36,484 nucleotides of DNA, from positions 1-36,484 of the forward strand of contig DEBW01000102.1 of assembly GCA_002348905.1 (NCBI GenBank). The letters are read 5' to 3'. Made by a program: the position numbers and the translations under genes. The DNA comes from Ruminococcus flavefaciens. GTDB lineage: Bacteria > Bacillota > Clostridia > Oscillospirales > Ruminococcaceae. Every line of letters begins with the position of its first letter. Positions within the stretch are counted from its first letter, which is position 1. The notes beneath the pieces were generated by a model that saw nothing but the letters and a program-made list of their open reading frames with translations, was not told the DNA's origin and made no database searches. Shown here one piece after another: positions 1-7,524 of this stretch.

Positions 1-1206
1 ACATGGCTTGCTGAAAAGTACGCAAATGATGATACTATCCTTGCATACGACCTCAAAAACGAGCCTCACGGCAAGCGTGGATATGACGGTACAGAATGCC
101 CTGCAAACATGGCAAAATGGGACAATTCCACTGACAAGAACAACTGGAAGTACTCCTCTGAAGAATGTGCAAAGTCGATCCTCAAAGTAAATCCACACGC
201 TCTCATACTCATTGAAGGTATCGAGCAGTCTCCTATGCCGGACTATAACTGGGACACTCCTGACAAATTCCAGCCAAAAGCCGGTGAAGAACGCTGGTAC
301 GGTGCTTGGTGGGGAGGAAATCTCCGTGGAGTAAAAGACCTTCCTGTACTCCCTGATTCCGGTCAGATAGTATATTCTCCGCACGATTACGGCCCGTCAG
401 TATATGCACAGTCATGGTTCGCAAAGGAATTTGACACAAATTCTCTCCTTAAAGACTACTGGTACGATACATGGGCATACATCAACGATAAAGACATAGC
501 TCCGCTTCTCATTGGTGAATGGGGCGGTCATATGGACGAAGGCAAGAATCAGAAGTGGATGGGACTTCTCCGTGACTACATGATAGAGAACCATATCAAC
601 CACACATTCTGGTGTCTCAACCCTAACTCCGGCGATACAGGCGGACTTCTCGACACTCAGTTCAATAACTGGGACGAGGATAAATACGGTCTTTTCGAGC
701 CTTCTCTCTGGCAGACAAGCACAAGCGGAAAGTACATCGGTCTTGACCATGCTACAGCACTCGGCGCAAACGGTCTTTCACTGAACGAATACTACGGAAG
801 CTACGCTGCAAGTGAGGGAAGCAATATCAACGGCGGTACAAAGGGTGGGGGAAAGACTGTTCCTACTGAAACTTCCACAAAGCCTGCATCTACAACAACA
901 AAGCCAGCTGCTACAACAACTACAAAGCCAGCTGAAACTACGACTACAAAACCAGCCTCAGAGACATCTCCTAACGGCAAAGCTAAGCTCTTAGGCGATG
1001 CAAACCTCGATAATAAGGTAACTGTAGCCGATGCCGTAACGATACTCCAGTTCATCGGAAACAAGGACAAGTACGCATTAAAGGGCGATGCTCTCGCAAA
1101 CGCTGACTGCTTTAACCCAGGTGACGGCATTACTGCAAAGGATGCTCTCGCAATACAGCACCTCGATGCAAAACTTATAACTGAACTTCCGGAATTATCC
1201 AAATAG
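1..1206 (+). CDS. GH5 endoglucanase with C-terminal dockerin (5' partial)
   Basis: Secreted cellulase, 3' part only: the frame is open from base 1, so the start and signal peptide lie upstream. The first visible residues include YDLKNEPHG, the GH5 acid/base Asn-Glu-Pro motif. Further on, IGEWGGH supplies the nucleophile Glu. The segments HDYGPSVYAQSWF and FWCLNPNSGDTGG resemble subfamily GH5_1 (Acidothermus E1 type), from memory of that family. A Thr/Pro/Lys linker built from TTTKPA repeats (about bases 860-965) leads to a type I dockerin with two Ca-binding repeats, starting GDANLDNKVTVADAV and NPGDGITAKDALAI. The dockerin implies docking onto a cohesin scaffoldin at the cell surface. It ends at TAG 1204-1206 and is followed by a terminator. 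Family assignment is very sure; exact substrate is not shown. Confidence 0.93.
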   Translation, partial: TWLAEKYANDDTILAYDLKNEPHGKRGYDGTECPANMAKWDNSTDKNNWKYSSEECAKSILKVNPHALILIEGIEQSPMPDYNWDTPDKFQPKAGEERWYGAWWGGNLRGVKDLPVLPDSGQIVYSPHDYGPSVYAQSWFAKEFDTNSLLKDYWYDTWAYINDKDIAPLLIGEWGGHMDEGKNQKWMGLLRDYMIENHINHTFWCLNPNSGDTGGLLDTQFNNWDEDKYGLFEPSLWQTSTSGKYIGLDHATALGANGLSLNEYYGSYAASEGSNINGGTKGGGKTVPTETSTKPASTTTKPAATTTTKPAETTTTKPASETSPNGKAKLLGDANLDNKVTVADAVTILQFIGNKDKYALKGDALANADCFNPGDGITAKDALAIQHLDAKLITELPELSK

Positions 1207-1221
1207 TAATATCTTATCATT

Positions 1222-1250
1222 CAGGGCGGTTTCATCCGCCCTGTTTTTTT
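1222..1250 (+). terminator. Rho-independent terminator of the cellulase gene
   Basis: An 8-bp GC-rich stem, CAGGGCGG (1222-1229) with CCGCCCTG (1236-1243), has a 6-base loop and is followed by seven T. It sits 15 bases after the cellulase stop. Confidence 0.88.
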
Positions 1251-1542
1251 GCTGTCGATATATGATTATTATATAAATACTGTGTCAAACAAAAAGCAAT
1301 ATTGTCCAAATTTCTTTCAACCTGTCTGTCGAGAACTTTTCAACACAGTGTTGAAAGAGGAGTTGATTTCCACTGTAATTGTGGAAAACTTTGTGGAGAG
1401 TGTGGAAAACCACGGTATATGCAGTATTTTACAATGCTAAAAAGTTGAAAACTCTGTGGATAAAAGGGGAAAACGTGTAAACAATAAAAATGTATTGTGG
1501 AAAACCTGTCCACAATAACTTGCAGAAAAGGATTTGATTTGT
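1251..1542. promoter_or_regulatory. DnaA-box cluster upstream of lipoprotein gene
   Basis: This roughly 290-base gap has no gene. It holds many DnaA-box-like 9-mers: TTTTCAACA 1337-1345, TGTTGAAAG 1349-1357, TGTGGAAAA 1380-1388, 1401-1409 and 1496-1504, the perfect consensus TGTGGATAA at 1455-1463, and TGTCCACA 1507-1514. The same 9-mers fill the two gaps around dnaA, about 24-26 kb away. Bacillus has DnaA-box clusters outside oriC that modulate initiation; a similar titration or regulatory role here is inference. No convincing sigma-A promoter was picked out in it. Confidence 0.65.
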
Positions 1543-1842
1543 ATGAAAAAGATTTTAGCAATAAGCGCTTTGTCTCTTGCTCTCCCTTTTACACTCGCAA
1601 GCTGCGGAGCTGACCGTAATAATACCAACGATGACGGCTCTTACTACAGCTCACACGATTACAGGGACAATTCCGACCGTGATTCAGCAGACGACCACAT
1701 GAAAGATGCTGTAGACGGCGTTAAGGATGCCGGTGAAGATATCGTCGGCGGTGCCGGAGATGCCGCAAATGACATCATAGACGGTCTTGACGGCGATGTT
1801 GAAAAAGATGCCCGTTCAACACGTACTACCACAAAGAGATAA
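1543..1842 (+). CDS. Small acidic lipoprotein of unknown function
   Basis: 99 residues. The N-terminus is a lipoprotein signal: two Lys, a hydrophobic stretch and a lipobox L18-A19-S20-C21, so the mature protein should be lipid-anchored on the outer face of the membrane. The rest is hydrophilic and low in complexity, with Asp/Ser-rich sequence and then an Ala/Gly/Asp segment with a helical repeat-like pattern (residues about 52-88: DAVDGVKDAGEDIVGG and similar), ending in Thr/Lys/Arg. No catalytic motif is visible and I do not recognise a family. The start is ATG 1543, with AAAAGG upstream at 1525-1530; the in-frame TTG at 1534 has a poorer context. The gene follows directly on the DnaA-box cluster. 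Confidence 0.8.
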   Translation: MKKILAISALSLALPFTLASCGADRNNTNDDGSYYSSHDYRDNSDRDSADDHMKDAVDGVKDAGEDIVGGAGDAANDIIDGLDGDVEKDARSTRTTTKR

Positions 1843-1843
1843 C

Positions 1844-1871
1844 AAAAAAAGGGACAGAAATGTCCCTTTTT
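1844..1871. terminator. Bidirectional terminator between lipoprotein gene and metH
   Basis: A-run, GGGACA, GAAA loop, TGTCCC, T-run. The symmetry gives a U-tract on both strands, which suits the two convergent genes that meet here. Confidence 0.88.
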
Positions 1872-1889
1872 CATTTACTTATTAAGTTC

Positions 1890-4271
1890 TCAGCTCTGTG
1901 AATAGACTTCGGAAGCCACATCTACAGACTGTTTAGCGTCCTTGGCGTAGTAATTTGCATTTATCTGCTCGGCATATGACGCTGTGAGGACTGCTCCTCC
2001 TACAACGGTCTTACATTCCGGATACTGCTCATTCAGCAGGCGTATAGTCTCTGCCATTGAGCCGAGTGTCGTGGTCATGAGGGCAGAAAGTCCGACAAGC
2101 TTTACCTTGTGCTCTATCGCTGTATCTACGATAAGCTGAGGTTCAACGTCCTTGCCGAGGTCTATTACTGTGAAGCCGTAGCTGTCAAGCAGGACTTTCA
2201 CTATGTTCTTGCCGATGTCGTGTATATCGCCCTTTACGGTAGCAAGTACGACCTTTCCCTTTGATACTGTTTCGCTGTTAGAGAGTGAGAGTTTGTCCTT
2301 TATAAGCTCAAAGCAGGCTTGTGCTGAACCGGCTGTGAGTATCAGCTGGGGGAGGAATATCTTTCCCTTTTCAAATTTAGCTCCGGCAGCATCAAGGGCA
2401 GGTATCAGGTAGCTGTTGATTATCTCCATAGGTTCAACAGTCTTTATAAGCTCCTCTGCTGCCTTTACTGCGTCAGCTTTAAGACCGTTCTCAACAGCAT
2501 ATAAGAGGTCAGGAGTGCCTTTATCGGCTGTTGCAGGAGCTGACGGCTTCGGAGCTGTATCTCCTCCGGCGTATACAGATATGAACTCTGCTGAATCACG
2601 GTCTATTCCGGCGAGAAGTCTGTATGCTCTTACTGCTCCTATGATAGAGTCTATGTTCGGGTTGATGATAGGCAGGTCAAGTCCGCTGTGGAGTGCCATT
2701 GTAAGGAATGTGCGTGTGATAAGCTCACGGTTAGGCAGTCCGAAGGATATGTTCGATACGCCGAGAACGGTATGAAGTCCAAGCTCGGTCTTTACACGGT
2801 GCAGGGCATTGATAGTCTCCATAACGCCGTCCTGTTCGGCGGAGGCTGTAAGGGTAAGGCAGTCGATGAAAACGTCCTCTTTCGGTATGCCATAGGACAT
2901 TGCACGGTCAAGTATCTTCTTTGCTATGGCGAATCTTCCCTCGGCAGTTTTCGGTATACCGCCCTTGTCGAGAGTAAGTCCTACCACACACGCTCCGTAC
3001 TTTTTAACAAGAGGGAGTATAGCTTCAAGGGAATCGTCCTCGCCGTTTACGGAGTTTACTATAGGCTTGCCGTTGTACACTCTGAGACCTGCATCAAGCA
3101 CCTCAGGTATAGTTGAATCGAGCTGTAGGGGAGTGTCACAGATGCCCTGTATAGCCTTTACAGCGGTTATCATCATGGCTTTTTCGTCGATTCCCGGAAG
3201 TCCCACGTTTACGTCAAGTATCTCAGCTCCGGCGTGTATCTGCTCTACAGCCTGACCGAGGATATAGTCAACATCATGGGCGAGAAGAGCCTCTTTGAAA
3301 CGCTTCTTTCCGGTAGGGTTGATACGCTCGCCTATAACTCTCGGCTGGTCGATAGTAACGCAGTTTACGGCTGAACATACAACGCTTTTGCGCTTTATCT
3401 CACGCTGGCTGTACTCCATGCCTGAGAGAGCTTCTGCAACGGCTGCTATGTGTGCAGGGGTTGTTCCGCAGCATCCGCCGAATATCTTTACTCCGGCTTT
3501 TGCAAGCTTTACAGCGCTCTCAGCGAACTCCTCAGCACCTACGTTGAACAGGTTCGTAACAGGATCAGGAAGTCCTGCATTAGGCTTAGCGATAACAGGG
3601 AGCACGGTCAGACTGCATATCTTGTCAAGCACAGGGAAAAGCTCCTCAGGACCGAGAGAGCAGTTTACTCCGAGAGCATCAACGCCGAGACCTTCAAGCA
3701 CGGCTACCATACATTCAGCAGAAACACCGGTAAATGTACGCATATTCTCCTCAAATGTCATGGTGACGAGAACAGGCTTGTCAGAGTTCTCCTTTGCTGC
3801 GAGGACGGCTGCTTTTACTTCGTAGAGGTCAGTCATAGTCTCGATAACGATAACGTCAGCGTCCTTTCCTGCGAGTACAAGCTCCTTGTAGCAGTCGTAA
3901 GCGTCCTCGAAGCGGAGAGTTCCTGACGGTTCGAGAAGCTGTCCTATAGGGCCTATATCGAGAGCTACAAGAGCCTTTCCTGCAATGGCTTTCTTTGCGT
4001 TGGATATGCCGGCTGATACGACTTCTTCAACGGTATGACCGCTTTCAGCGAGCTTATAGCGGTTAGCTCCGAATGTGTTGGCGTAGACTATGTCAGCACC
4101 GCTTTCGGCGTATTTGCGGTGTATATTCATGACCACATCAGGATCAGTGAGATTGAGAAGTTCAGGCACATGGTCTGTCTGAACTCCGGCAGCCTGAAGC
4201 ATCGTACCCATACCGCCGTCGAGGTATACGAAGCTGTTGTTTTCTAATAATTCAAAAAATTTACTGGACAT
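1890..4271 (-). CDS. metH: Cobalamin-dependent methionine synthase, short form
   Basis: Transfers methyl from 5-methyltetrahydrofolate to homocysteine through methylcobalamin. Domains in order: homocysteine S-methyltransferase barrel (about 1-285, with Zn-binding Cys in GVNCSLGP and FGGCCGTTP), pterin-binding barrel (about 305-570, with IGERINPTGKK and NVGLPG), four-helix cap plus B12-binding domain (about 590-793, with the base-off motif GDIHDIGKN). At 793 residues it lacks the C-terminal AdoMet-binding reactivation domain of the 1227-residue E. coli enzyme, as in Thermotoga-type MetH, so reactivation would need a separate protein. The start was set at 4271 because GGGGGA lies 9 bases before it; the in-frame ATG at 4280 directly abuts that site. 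No B12 or SAM riboswitch was seen upstream; the leader carries a REP pair instead. Confidence 0.95.
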   Translation of the reverse strand: MSSKFFELLENNSFVYLDGGMGTMLQAAGVQTDHVPELLNLTDPDVVMNIHRKYAESGADIVYANTFGANRYKLAESGHTVEEVVSAGISNAKKAIAGKALVALDIGPIGQLLEPSGTLRFEDAYDCYKELVLAGKDADVIVIETMTDLYEVKAAVLAAKENSDKPVLVTMTFEENMRTFTGVSAECMVAVLEGLGVDALGVNCSLGPEELFPVLDKICSLTVLPVIAKPNAGLPDPVTNLFNVGAEEFAESAVKLAKAGVKIFGGCCGTTPAHIAAVAEALSGMEYSQREIKRKSVVCSAVNCVTIDQPRVIGERINPTGKKRFKEALLAHDVDYILGQAVEQIHAGAEILDVNVGLPGIDEKAMMITAVKAIQGICDTPLQLDSTIPEVLDAGLRVYNGKPIVNSVNGEDDSLEAILPLVKKYGACVVGLTLDKGGIPKTAEGRFAIAKKILDRAMSYGIPKEDVFIDCLTLTASAEQDGVMETINALHRVKTELGLHTVLGVSNISFGLPNRELITRTFLTMALHSGLDLPIINPNIDSIIGAVRAYRLLAGIDRDSAEFISVYAGGDTAPKPSAPATADKGTPDLLYAVENGLKADAVKAAEELIKTVEPMEIINSYLIPALDAAGAKFEKGKIFLPQLILTAGSAQACFELIKDKLSLSNSETVSKGKVVLATVKGDIHDIGKNIVKVLLDSYGFTVIDLGKDVEPQLIVDTAIEHKVKLVGLSALMTTTLGSMAETIRLLNEQYPECKTVVGGAVLTASYAEQINANYYAKDAKQSVDVASEVYSQS

Positions 4272-4294
4272 ATATTTCATTCCCCCATTTTTTC

Positions 4295-4311
4295 AATTCA
4301 TAATGCATAAT
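4295..4311. repeat. 17-base AATTCATAATGCATAAT repeat copy 1
   Basis: AATTCATAATGCATAAT at 4295-4311 recurs exactly at 12198-12214. Each copy lies on the start side of a minus-strand gene and about 30-90 bases from a REP pair. It reads as a further module of the composite repeat arrays. Confidence 0.6.
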
Positions 4312-4339
4312 GCATAATTATTGTTGGTTCGGCATTTTC

Positions 4340-4438
4340 TGTAGGGGCGGATATCATCCGCCCGTAAATAACCCGATAATGACCGTAAACCAATATATTA
4401 TTACATTGACACACGGACGGCGAATCGCCGTCCCTACA
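4340..4438. repeat. REP-like inverted pair 1 (REPIN-like)
   Basis: Two palindromes face each other with their TGTAGGG feet outward. Unit A is 4340-4364 with stem GGGCGGAT/ATCCGCCC. Unit B is 4414-4438 with stem GGACGGCGA/TCGCCGTCC, ending CCCTACA. The two stems differ, so only the foot and the overall shape are shared. It lies between metH and pheA and may also act as a transcript-stabilising or terminating hairpin. Confidence 0.85.
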
Positions 4439-4471
4439 CTGAGTTCTGATATCTGCGTTCTGACAGCTAAA

Positions 4472-5590
4472 TCAGGATTTGAACGTTCCTAAGAAGCGGA
4501 AGTATTCGAGGTTTTTGGCGAGGTCGTTCATTACAGCCTTTACATTTGCGTCGTCGATTCGTCCGCTGAAATCGAGATAGAACATTACGTCAAAGCTTCC
4601 GTCCTTTACAGGTCTGCTCTCGATGCGGAGCAGGTTCATGCCGTTTACATAGAATTTGGTCAGCAGTCGGTAAAGACTACCCTCAGTATGCGGTATTTTG
4701 AGCATTACGGATATTGCGTCTGCCTCCGGAGACACCTGTAAGTCTCTTGCGATGCAGACAAAGCGTGTGCGGTTCATCTCGCAGTCGGTTATGTCGTGTG
4801 CGATTATGCGAAGTCCGAGCTTCTTTGCACAGTCTATCGAGCATATTGCAGCCTTTTTCTCGGCAGGATCACTCTCAGCCACCATTGCAGCAGCCGTTGC
4901 AGTATTGCCGTATTCCGAGGTTTTCAGCCGGTGAGCCGTCAGGAAGTCACAGCACTGTGCTATCGCCTGCGGATGCGAGTATACAGCCGATATCTCCTCG
5001 ATAGGTATATCAGTCTTTGCAGCGAGACAGTGGTTTATGTCAACACAGACCTCTTTCACGGTATAAACGCTGTATTTCGCCATAAGGTCGTATGTACTGT
5101 TCACGCTTCCGGCAGTCGAGTTGTGGACTGGCAGAACTCCGTAATCTATCTCGCCGGACTGTACAGCAGCGAAAACGTCCTCGAAGGTCTTATAGAAAAC
5201 AGGCTGTTTATCGCCGAAAATAAGCCTTGAAGCGGTCTCGGAGTTAGCTCCGGAAGTACCCTGACAGCCTATTCGTGAGGAGTTCTCAAACGCAGGCAGA
5301 GTGAATTCGTTATCTTCCTTGTCAGCGAGAAGCTGGCGGTTCTGTAGAATCTTGCTTATGTCCATGATAGTGGTGAAGAGAGCAGCCGTACCTGCTTCAA
5401 GGGACTTGTCTCCTGTGAGAGCCTTTATGCGGTCGATGACCTGCTTTTCACGTCCGCCCTGATAAACGGGCATATCATGCTTTTTCTTGTACTCAGCGAC
5501 CTCACGGCAAAGTTCCATGCGTCTGAGGAAGAGTTTGAGAATCTCACTGTCTATATCGTCGATGTTATTGCGAAGCTCCTGTAAATCCAT
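4472..5590 (-). CDS. pheA: Bifunctional chorismate mutase / prephenate dehydratase
   Basis: Phenylalanine branch enzyme: chorismate to prephenate to phenylpyruvate. The N-terminal AroQ-type chorismate mutase (about 1-85) shows RNNIDDIDSEILKLFLRRMEL and a YQGGREKQVIDRI helix. The dehydratase region (about 105-280) starts RIGCQGTSGANSETA and contains the TRFVCIARD stretch near its end. The C-terminal ACT domain (about 290-372) carries ESRP, the Phe-sensing motif, so feedback inhibition by phenylalanine is expected. The 372-residue length fits the bifunctional P-protein. GGAGG lies 8 bases before ATG 5590, and a strong sigma-A promoter lies 33 bases upstream. Confidence 0.95.
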   Translation of the reverse strand: MDLQELRNNIDDIDSEILKLFLRRMELCREVAEYKKKHDMPVYQGGREKQVIDRIKALTGDKSLEAGTAALFTTIMDISKILQNRQLLADKEDNEFTLPAFENSSRIGCQGTSGANSETASRLIFGDKQPVFYKTFEDVFAAVQSGEIDYGVLPVHNSTAGSVNSTYDLMAKYSVYTVKEVCVDINHCLAAKTDIPIEEISAVYSHPQAIAQCCDFLTAHRLKTSEYGNTATAAAMVAESDPAEKKAAICSIDCAKKLGLRIIAHDITDCEMNRTRFVCIARDLQVSPEADAISVMLKIPHTEGSLYRLLTKFYVNGMNLLRIESRPVKDGSFDVMFYLDFSGRIDDANVKAVMNDLAKNLEYFRFLGTFKS

Positions 5591-5622
5591 AATTAATACC
5601 TCCGGAAAATAAATACGAGAAC

Positions 5623-5651
5623 ATTATACCACTTTTGGCGGTTAAAGTCAA
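5623..5651 (-). promoter_or_regulatory. Sigma-A promoter of pheA
   Basis: On the minus strand, TTGACT (5651-5646), a 17-base spacer and TATAAT (5628-5623). Confidence 0.85.
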
Positions 5652-5695
5652 TATTGCGTGTTTAGTAGTCAGAACTGAGAACTCAGTTGTCAGAA

Positions 5696-5843
5696 TGTAG
5701 GGAACGCCGCCCTCGGCGTTCCGCAACGACAAACCACCCAAAACAAATATAATTATCGTTGACCGGAAATTATGGTAAATCCATTATTATTCGTATATTG
5801 GCAATTAAACTGGAAAGGAACGCCGAGGGCGGCGTTCCCTACA
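5696..5843. repeat. REP-like inverted pair 2, same stem as the copies inside the RAYT gene
   Basis: Unit A 5696-5723 and unit B 5817-5843 share the stem GGAACGCCG/CGGCGTTCC with a CCCT (AGGG) loop and outward TGTAGGG feet, 93 bases apart. Unit A is identical over its 28 bases to 21616-21643, and unit B over 27 bases to 21803-21829, the two copies inside the RAYT reading frame. Confidence 0.9.
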
Positions 5844-5859
5844 GATATTACGTATGACC

Positions 5860-6060
5860 ATGATTTTCCGTTATTCCCAGATACACAAATCTTTTTGGGA
5901 AAAACGAGAGAAATGGCTTAAAATAGCCTTGTACTCGAAATTCCCAAATGGGAAAAACGGAGGATTAATTGGGAATTACGGATAAACGGCTATATACAGC
6001 CTGATTTTATCGCTTTAAAGCTCTCGAAATTCCCGATTGGGAAAAACGCATAGATTCCTG
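5860..6060. repeat. Degenerate GGGAAAAACG / CTCGAAATTCCC repeat array
   Basis: GGGAAAAACG occurs at 5897-5906, 5950-5959 and 6039-6048. CTCGAAATTCCC precedes the last two (5934-5945, 6023-6034), making TTCCCA-type inverted repeats. Units are followed by small GGC...GCC or ...AGCC elements (5914-5928, 5977-5990, about 6060-6068). The spacing (53 and 89 bases) is too irregular for a CRISPR, and no cas gene is near. Together with pair 2 and the 6119-6225 module it fills the gene-free 5591-6312 stretch. Function unknown. Confidence 0.6.
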
Positions 6061-6118
6061 TAAATAGCCTTTTTCATCGTATTTCTCATAATAAAACCTG
6101 TTCTTGGGAATATGGAGT

Positions 6119-6225
6119 TTTCAGAACTCAGAGCTTAGTTCTCAGAAATGAGTATGACCACAAACTAATGGCTAACAGCTAATAGCTAACGGCTGAGTTC
6201 TGAGTTCTAAGTTCTGCGCTCTGAA
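6119..6225. repeat. AGAACT/TTAGC low-complexity repeat module
   Basis: Serial variants of TTCTCAGAACT-like and GCTAATAGCTAAC-like 7-10-mers. Related strings occur at 5664-5694, 4439-4470 and 7285-7347, in each case next to or close to a REP pair. They look like degenerate tandem units rather than coding sequence. Confidence 0.55.
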
Positions 6226-6232
6226 TAACCGA

Positions 6233-6264
6233 TTGACGAAACAGGGGAAATATGGTAGTATAAT
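6233..6264 (+). promoter_or_regulatory. Candidate promoter of the 6313 gene
   Basis: TTGACG (6233-6238) and TATAAT (6259-6264) are good boxes, but the spacer is 20 bases, longer than ideal. The TATAAT is the firmer part. Confidence 0.5.
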
Positions 6265-6312
6265 ATTTGCAGAAAAAAAGATAAACAAGCTTTCACAGGA
6301 GGAATATTAAAA

Positions 6313-7284
6313 ATGGAACGAGAAGTATTCAAAAGCAAGCCTCTCAGAGGACTTCCGGCTGGACTTATAAGAGGGTTTTTGTTTGGCTGTATATGCCTGT
6401 TTATAGGGCTGGCTATGGGAATGGACGAGGATATATTCATCCCTCTGCTTGGAGTTATCGTTGTACTTGGCGGTATCACCGGTATCATAGGTAGTACCGG
6501 AAAAAGGATAGAAGCCGATGAAAACGGCGTATATCTGAAGAAAAAAGAGTATCTCTTTGCAGAAAATGATATGTATATGTATGTGCATACGCATTATTAC
6601 AGCGCTGTCCCAGTGACGGAAAGGTACATAAAGCTGAACGGCAAGCGTGAGATAAAGTGCTCATTCATCAGCGGTCAGGATGCAGGCAGACTTTCAAAAA
6701 TAATAGAGGATGCCATGAGAAAAAAGCACCATGTCGGATACAAGGACTTTGAGCTTAATGATGCATCAGTCAGAACTTTCACCGTACCTGCTGCTATACT
6801 GACTGAACAGTTAGACAAGAGGGCAAAACTGCTGTTAAATATCATGTTCTGGATGCTTACGATCCTGTTTTCGTGGGTGCTGATATCTATGATAATACAG
6901 GATGAACTTGAAGAATACGGACTTATATTCCTGATAGCTGTTGCCATGAACGTGCTGATATTTGGCAGTGTGAATTTCTTTTTGTGCAGAAATTTCAAAA
7001 AGTCTGCACAGCTCACCCCACAGGAGGTCATTTTCGCTCTTGGACGTTGTTATATAGACGGCAAGTCCTTTGGCAGAATGGACGTAAGCAGGGTAGTAAT
7101 GACACCTGTACAGGGCTATGCAAAGGGTAATATGCGGAGACTGGTGTTTTATTCGGAGGACGGAAGCAAATGCGAATACTGTTTCGGATTCAGAGGTGAT
7201 ATGCGTACATATCCGGAGTACGGACAGCTTACAGAAGCCGTAAAGGAAACCTTCGGCGATAAATTCGCCTATGACCTTAACTGA
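6313..7284 (+). CDS. Unknown four-helix membrane protein
   Basis: 323 residues, no family recognised. Two membrane segments lie near the N-terminus (about 18-37 and 43-60) and two more in the middle (about 176-197 and 205-228). Between and after them are soluble parts rich in beta-forming residues. The layout, a helical hairpin then a beta domain, twice, resembles bacterial PH/YcxB-like membrane proteins, but that is only a guess. AGGAGG lies 10 bases before ATG 6313. It stands alone, with repeat arrays on both sides (5664-6225 and 7285-7424), so it may be an accessory gene; no sign of a recent mobile carrier is seen. Confidence 0.8.
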   Translation: MEREVFKSKPLRGLPAGLIRGFLFGCICLFIGLAMGMDEDIFIPLLGVIVVLGGITGIIGSTGKRIEADENGVYLKKKEYLFAENDMYMYVHTHYYSAVPVTERYIKLNGKREIKCSFISGQDAGRLSKIIEDAMRKKHHVGYKDFELNDASVRTFTVPAAILTEQLDKRAKLLLNIMFWMLTILFSWVLISMIIQDELEEYGLIFLIAVAMNVLIFGSVNFFLCRNFKKSAQLTPQEVIFALGRCYIDGKSFGRMDVSRVVMTPVQGYAKGNMRRLVFYSEDGSKCEYCFGFRGDMRTYPEYGQLTEAVKETFGDKFAYDLN

Positions 7285-7347
7285 TGTTAGCGGTCAGAGC
7301 TAAGAACTAAGAACTTAGAATTAGCCATTAGCCGTTAGCCATTAGCT

Positions 7348-7424
7348 TGTAGGGACGACCATTGGTCGTCCGTGCAACAAATCGTATGCTTGTTACTTGC
7401 GGACGGCGAATCGCCGTCCCTACA
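7348..7424. repeat. REP-like inverted pair 3
   Basis: Unit A 7348-7372 has stem GGACGACCA/TGGTCGTCC. Unit B 7400-7424 has stem GGACGGCGA/TCGCCGTCC. Feet point outward and the stems are of different families. A TTAGCC/AGAACT low-complexity module (7285-7347) abuts unit A. Confidence 0.85.
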
Positions 7425-7480
7425 AAAATGTCAAATCAACTATAATTATACATTATGAAATAAATTAATGTACAAAGCAA

Positions 7481-7502
7481 AAGGGCGGAGAAATCCGCCC
7501 TT
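7481..7502 (-). terminator. Likely terminator of birA
   Basis: A perfect 9-bp stem AAGGGCGGA/TCCGCCCTT with a GAAA loop, 23 bases past the birA stop. The minus-strand U-tract is short, so strength is uncertain. Confidence 0.6.
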
Positions 7503-7524
7503 AATTTATATTATTTCTAAGCTG

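Noticed and set aside
1222..1243. GGGCGG palindrome as a thirteenth REP unit
   Set aside because: It lacks the TGTAGGG foot and has a clean T-tract, so it is a terminator. The same holds for 7481-7502.
4281..4471. B12 or SAM riboswitch before metH
   Set aside because: No conserved riboswitch core was seen; the structured parts are the REP palindromes.
4310..4492. Plus-strand open frame of 60 residues
   Set aside because: It runs straight through REP pair 1 (HGRRIAVPTL is the translation of a palindrome) and has no ribosome site.
5941..6042. TTCCC...GGGAA palindromes as Noc binding sites
   Set aside because: The centre spacing and outer bases do not match ATTTCCCGGGAAAT.
5860..6060. Possible CRISPR array
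   Set aside because: Repeat units are short and irregular in spacing and length, and no cas gene is present.
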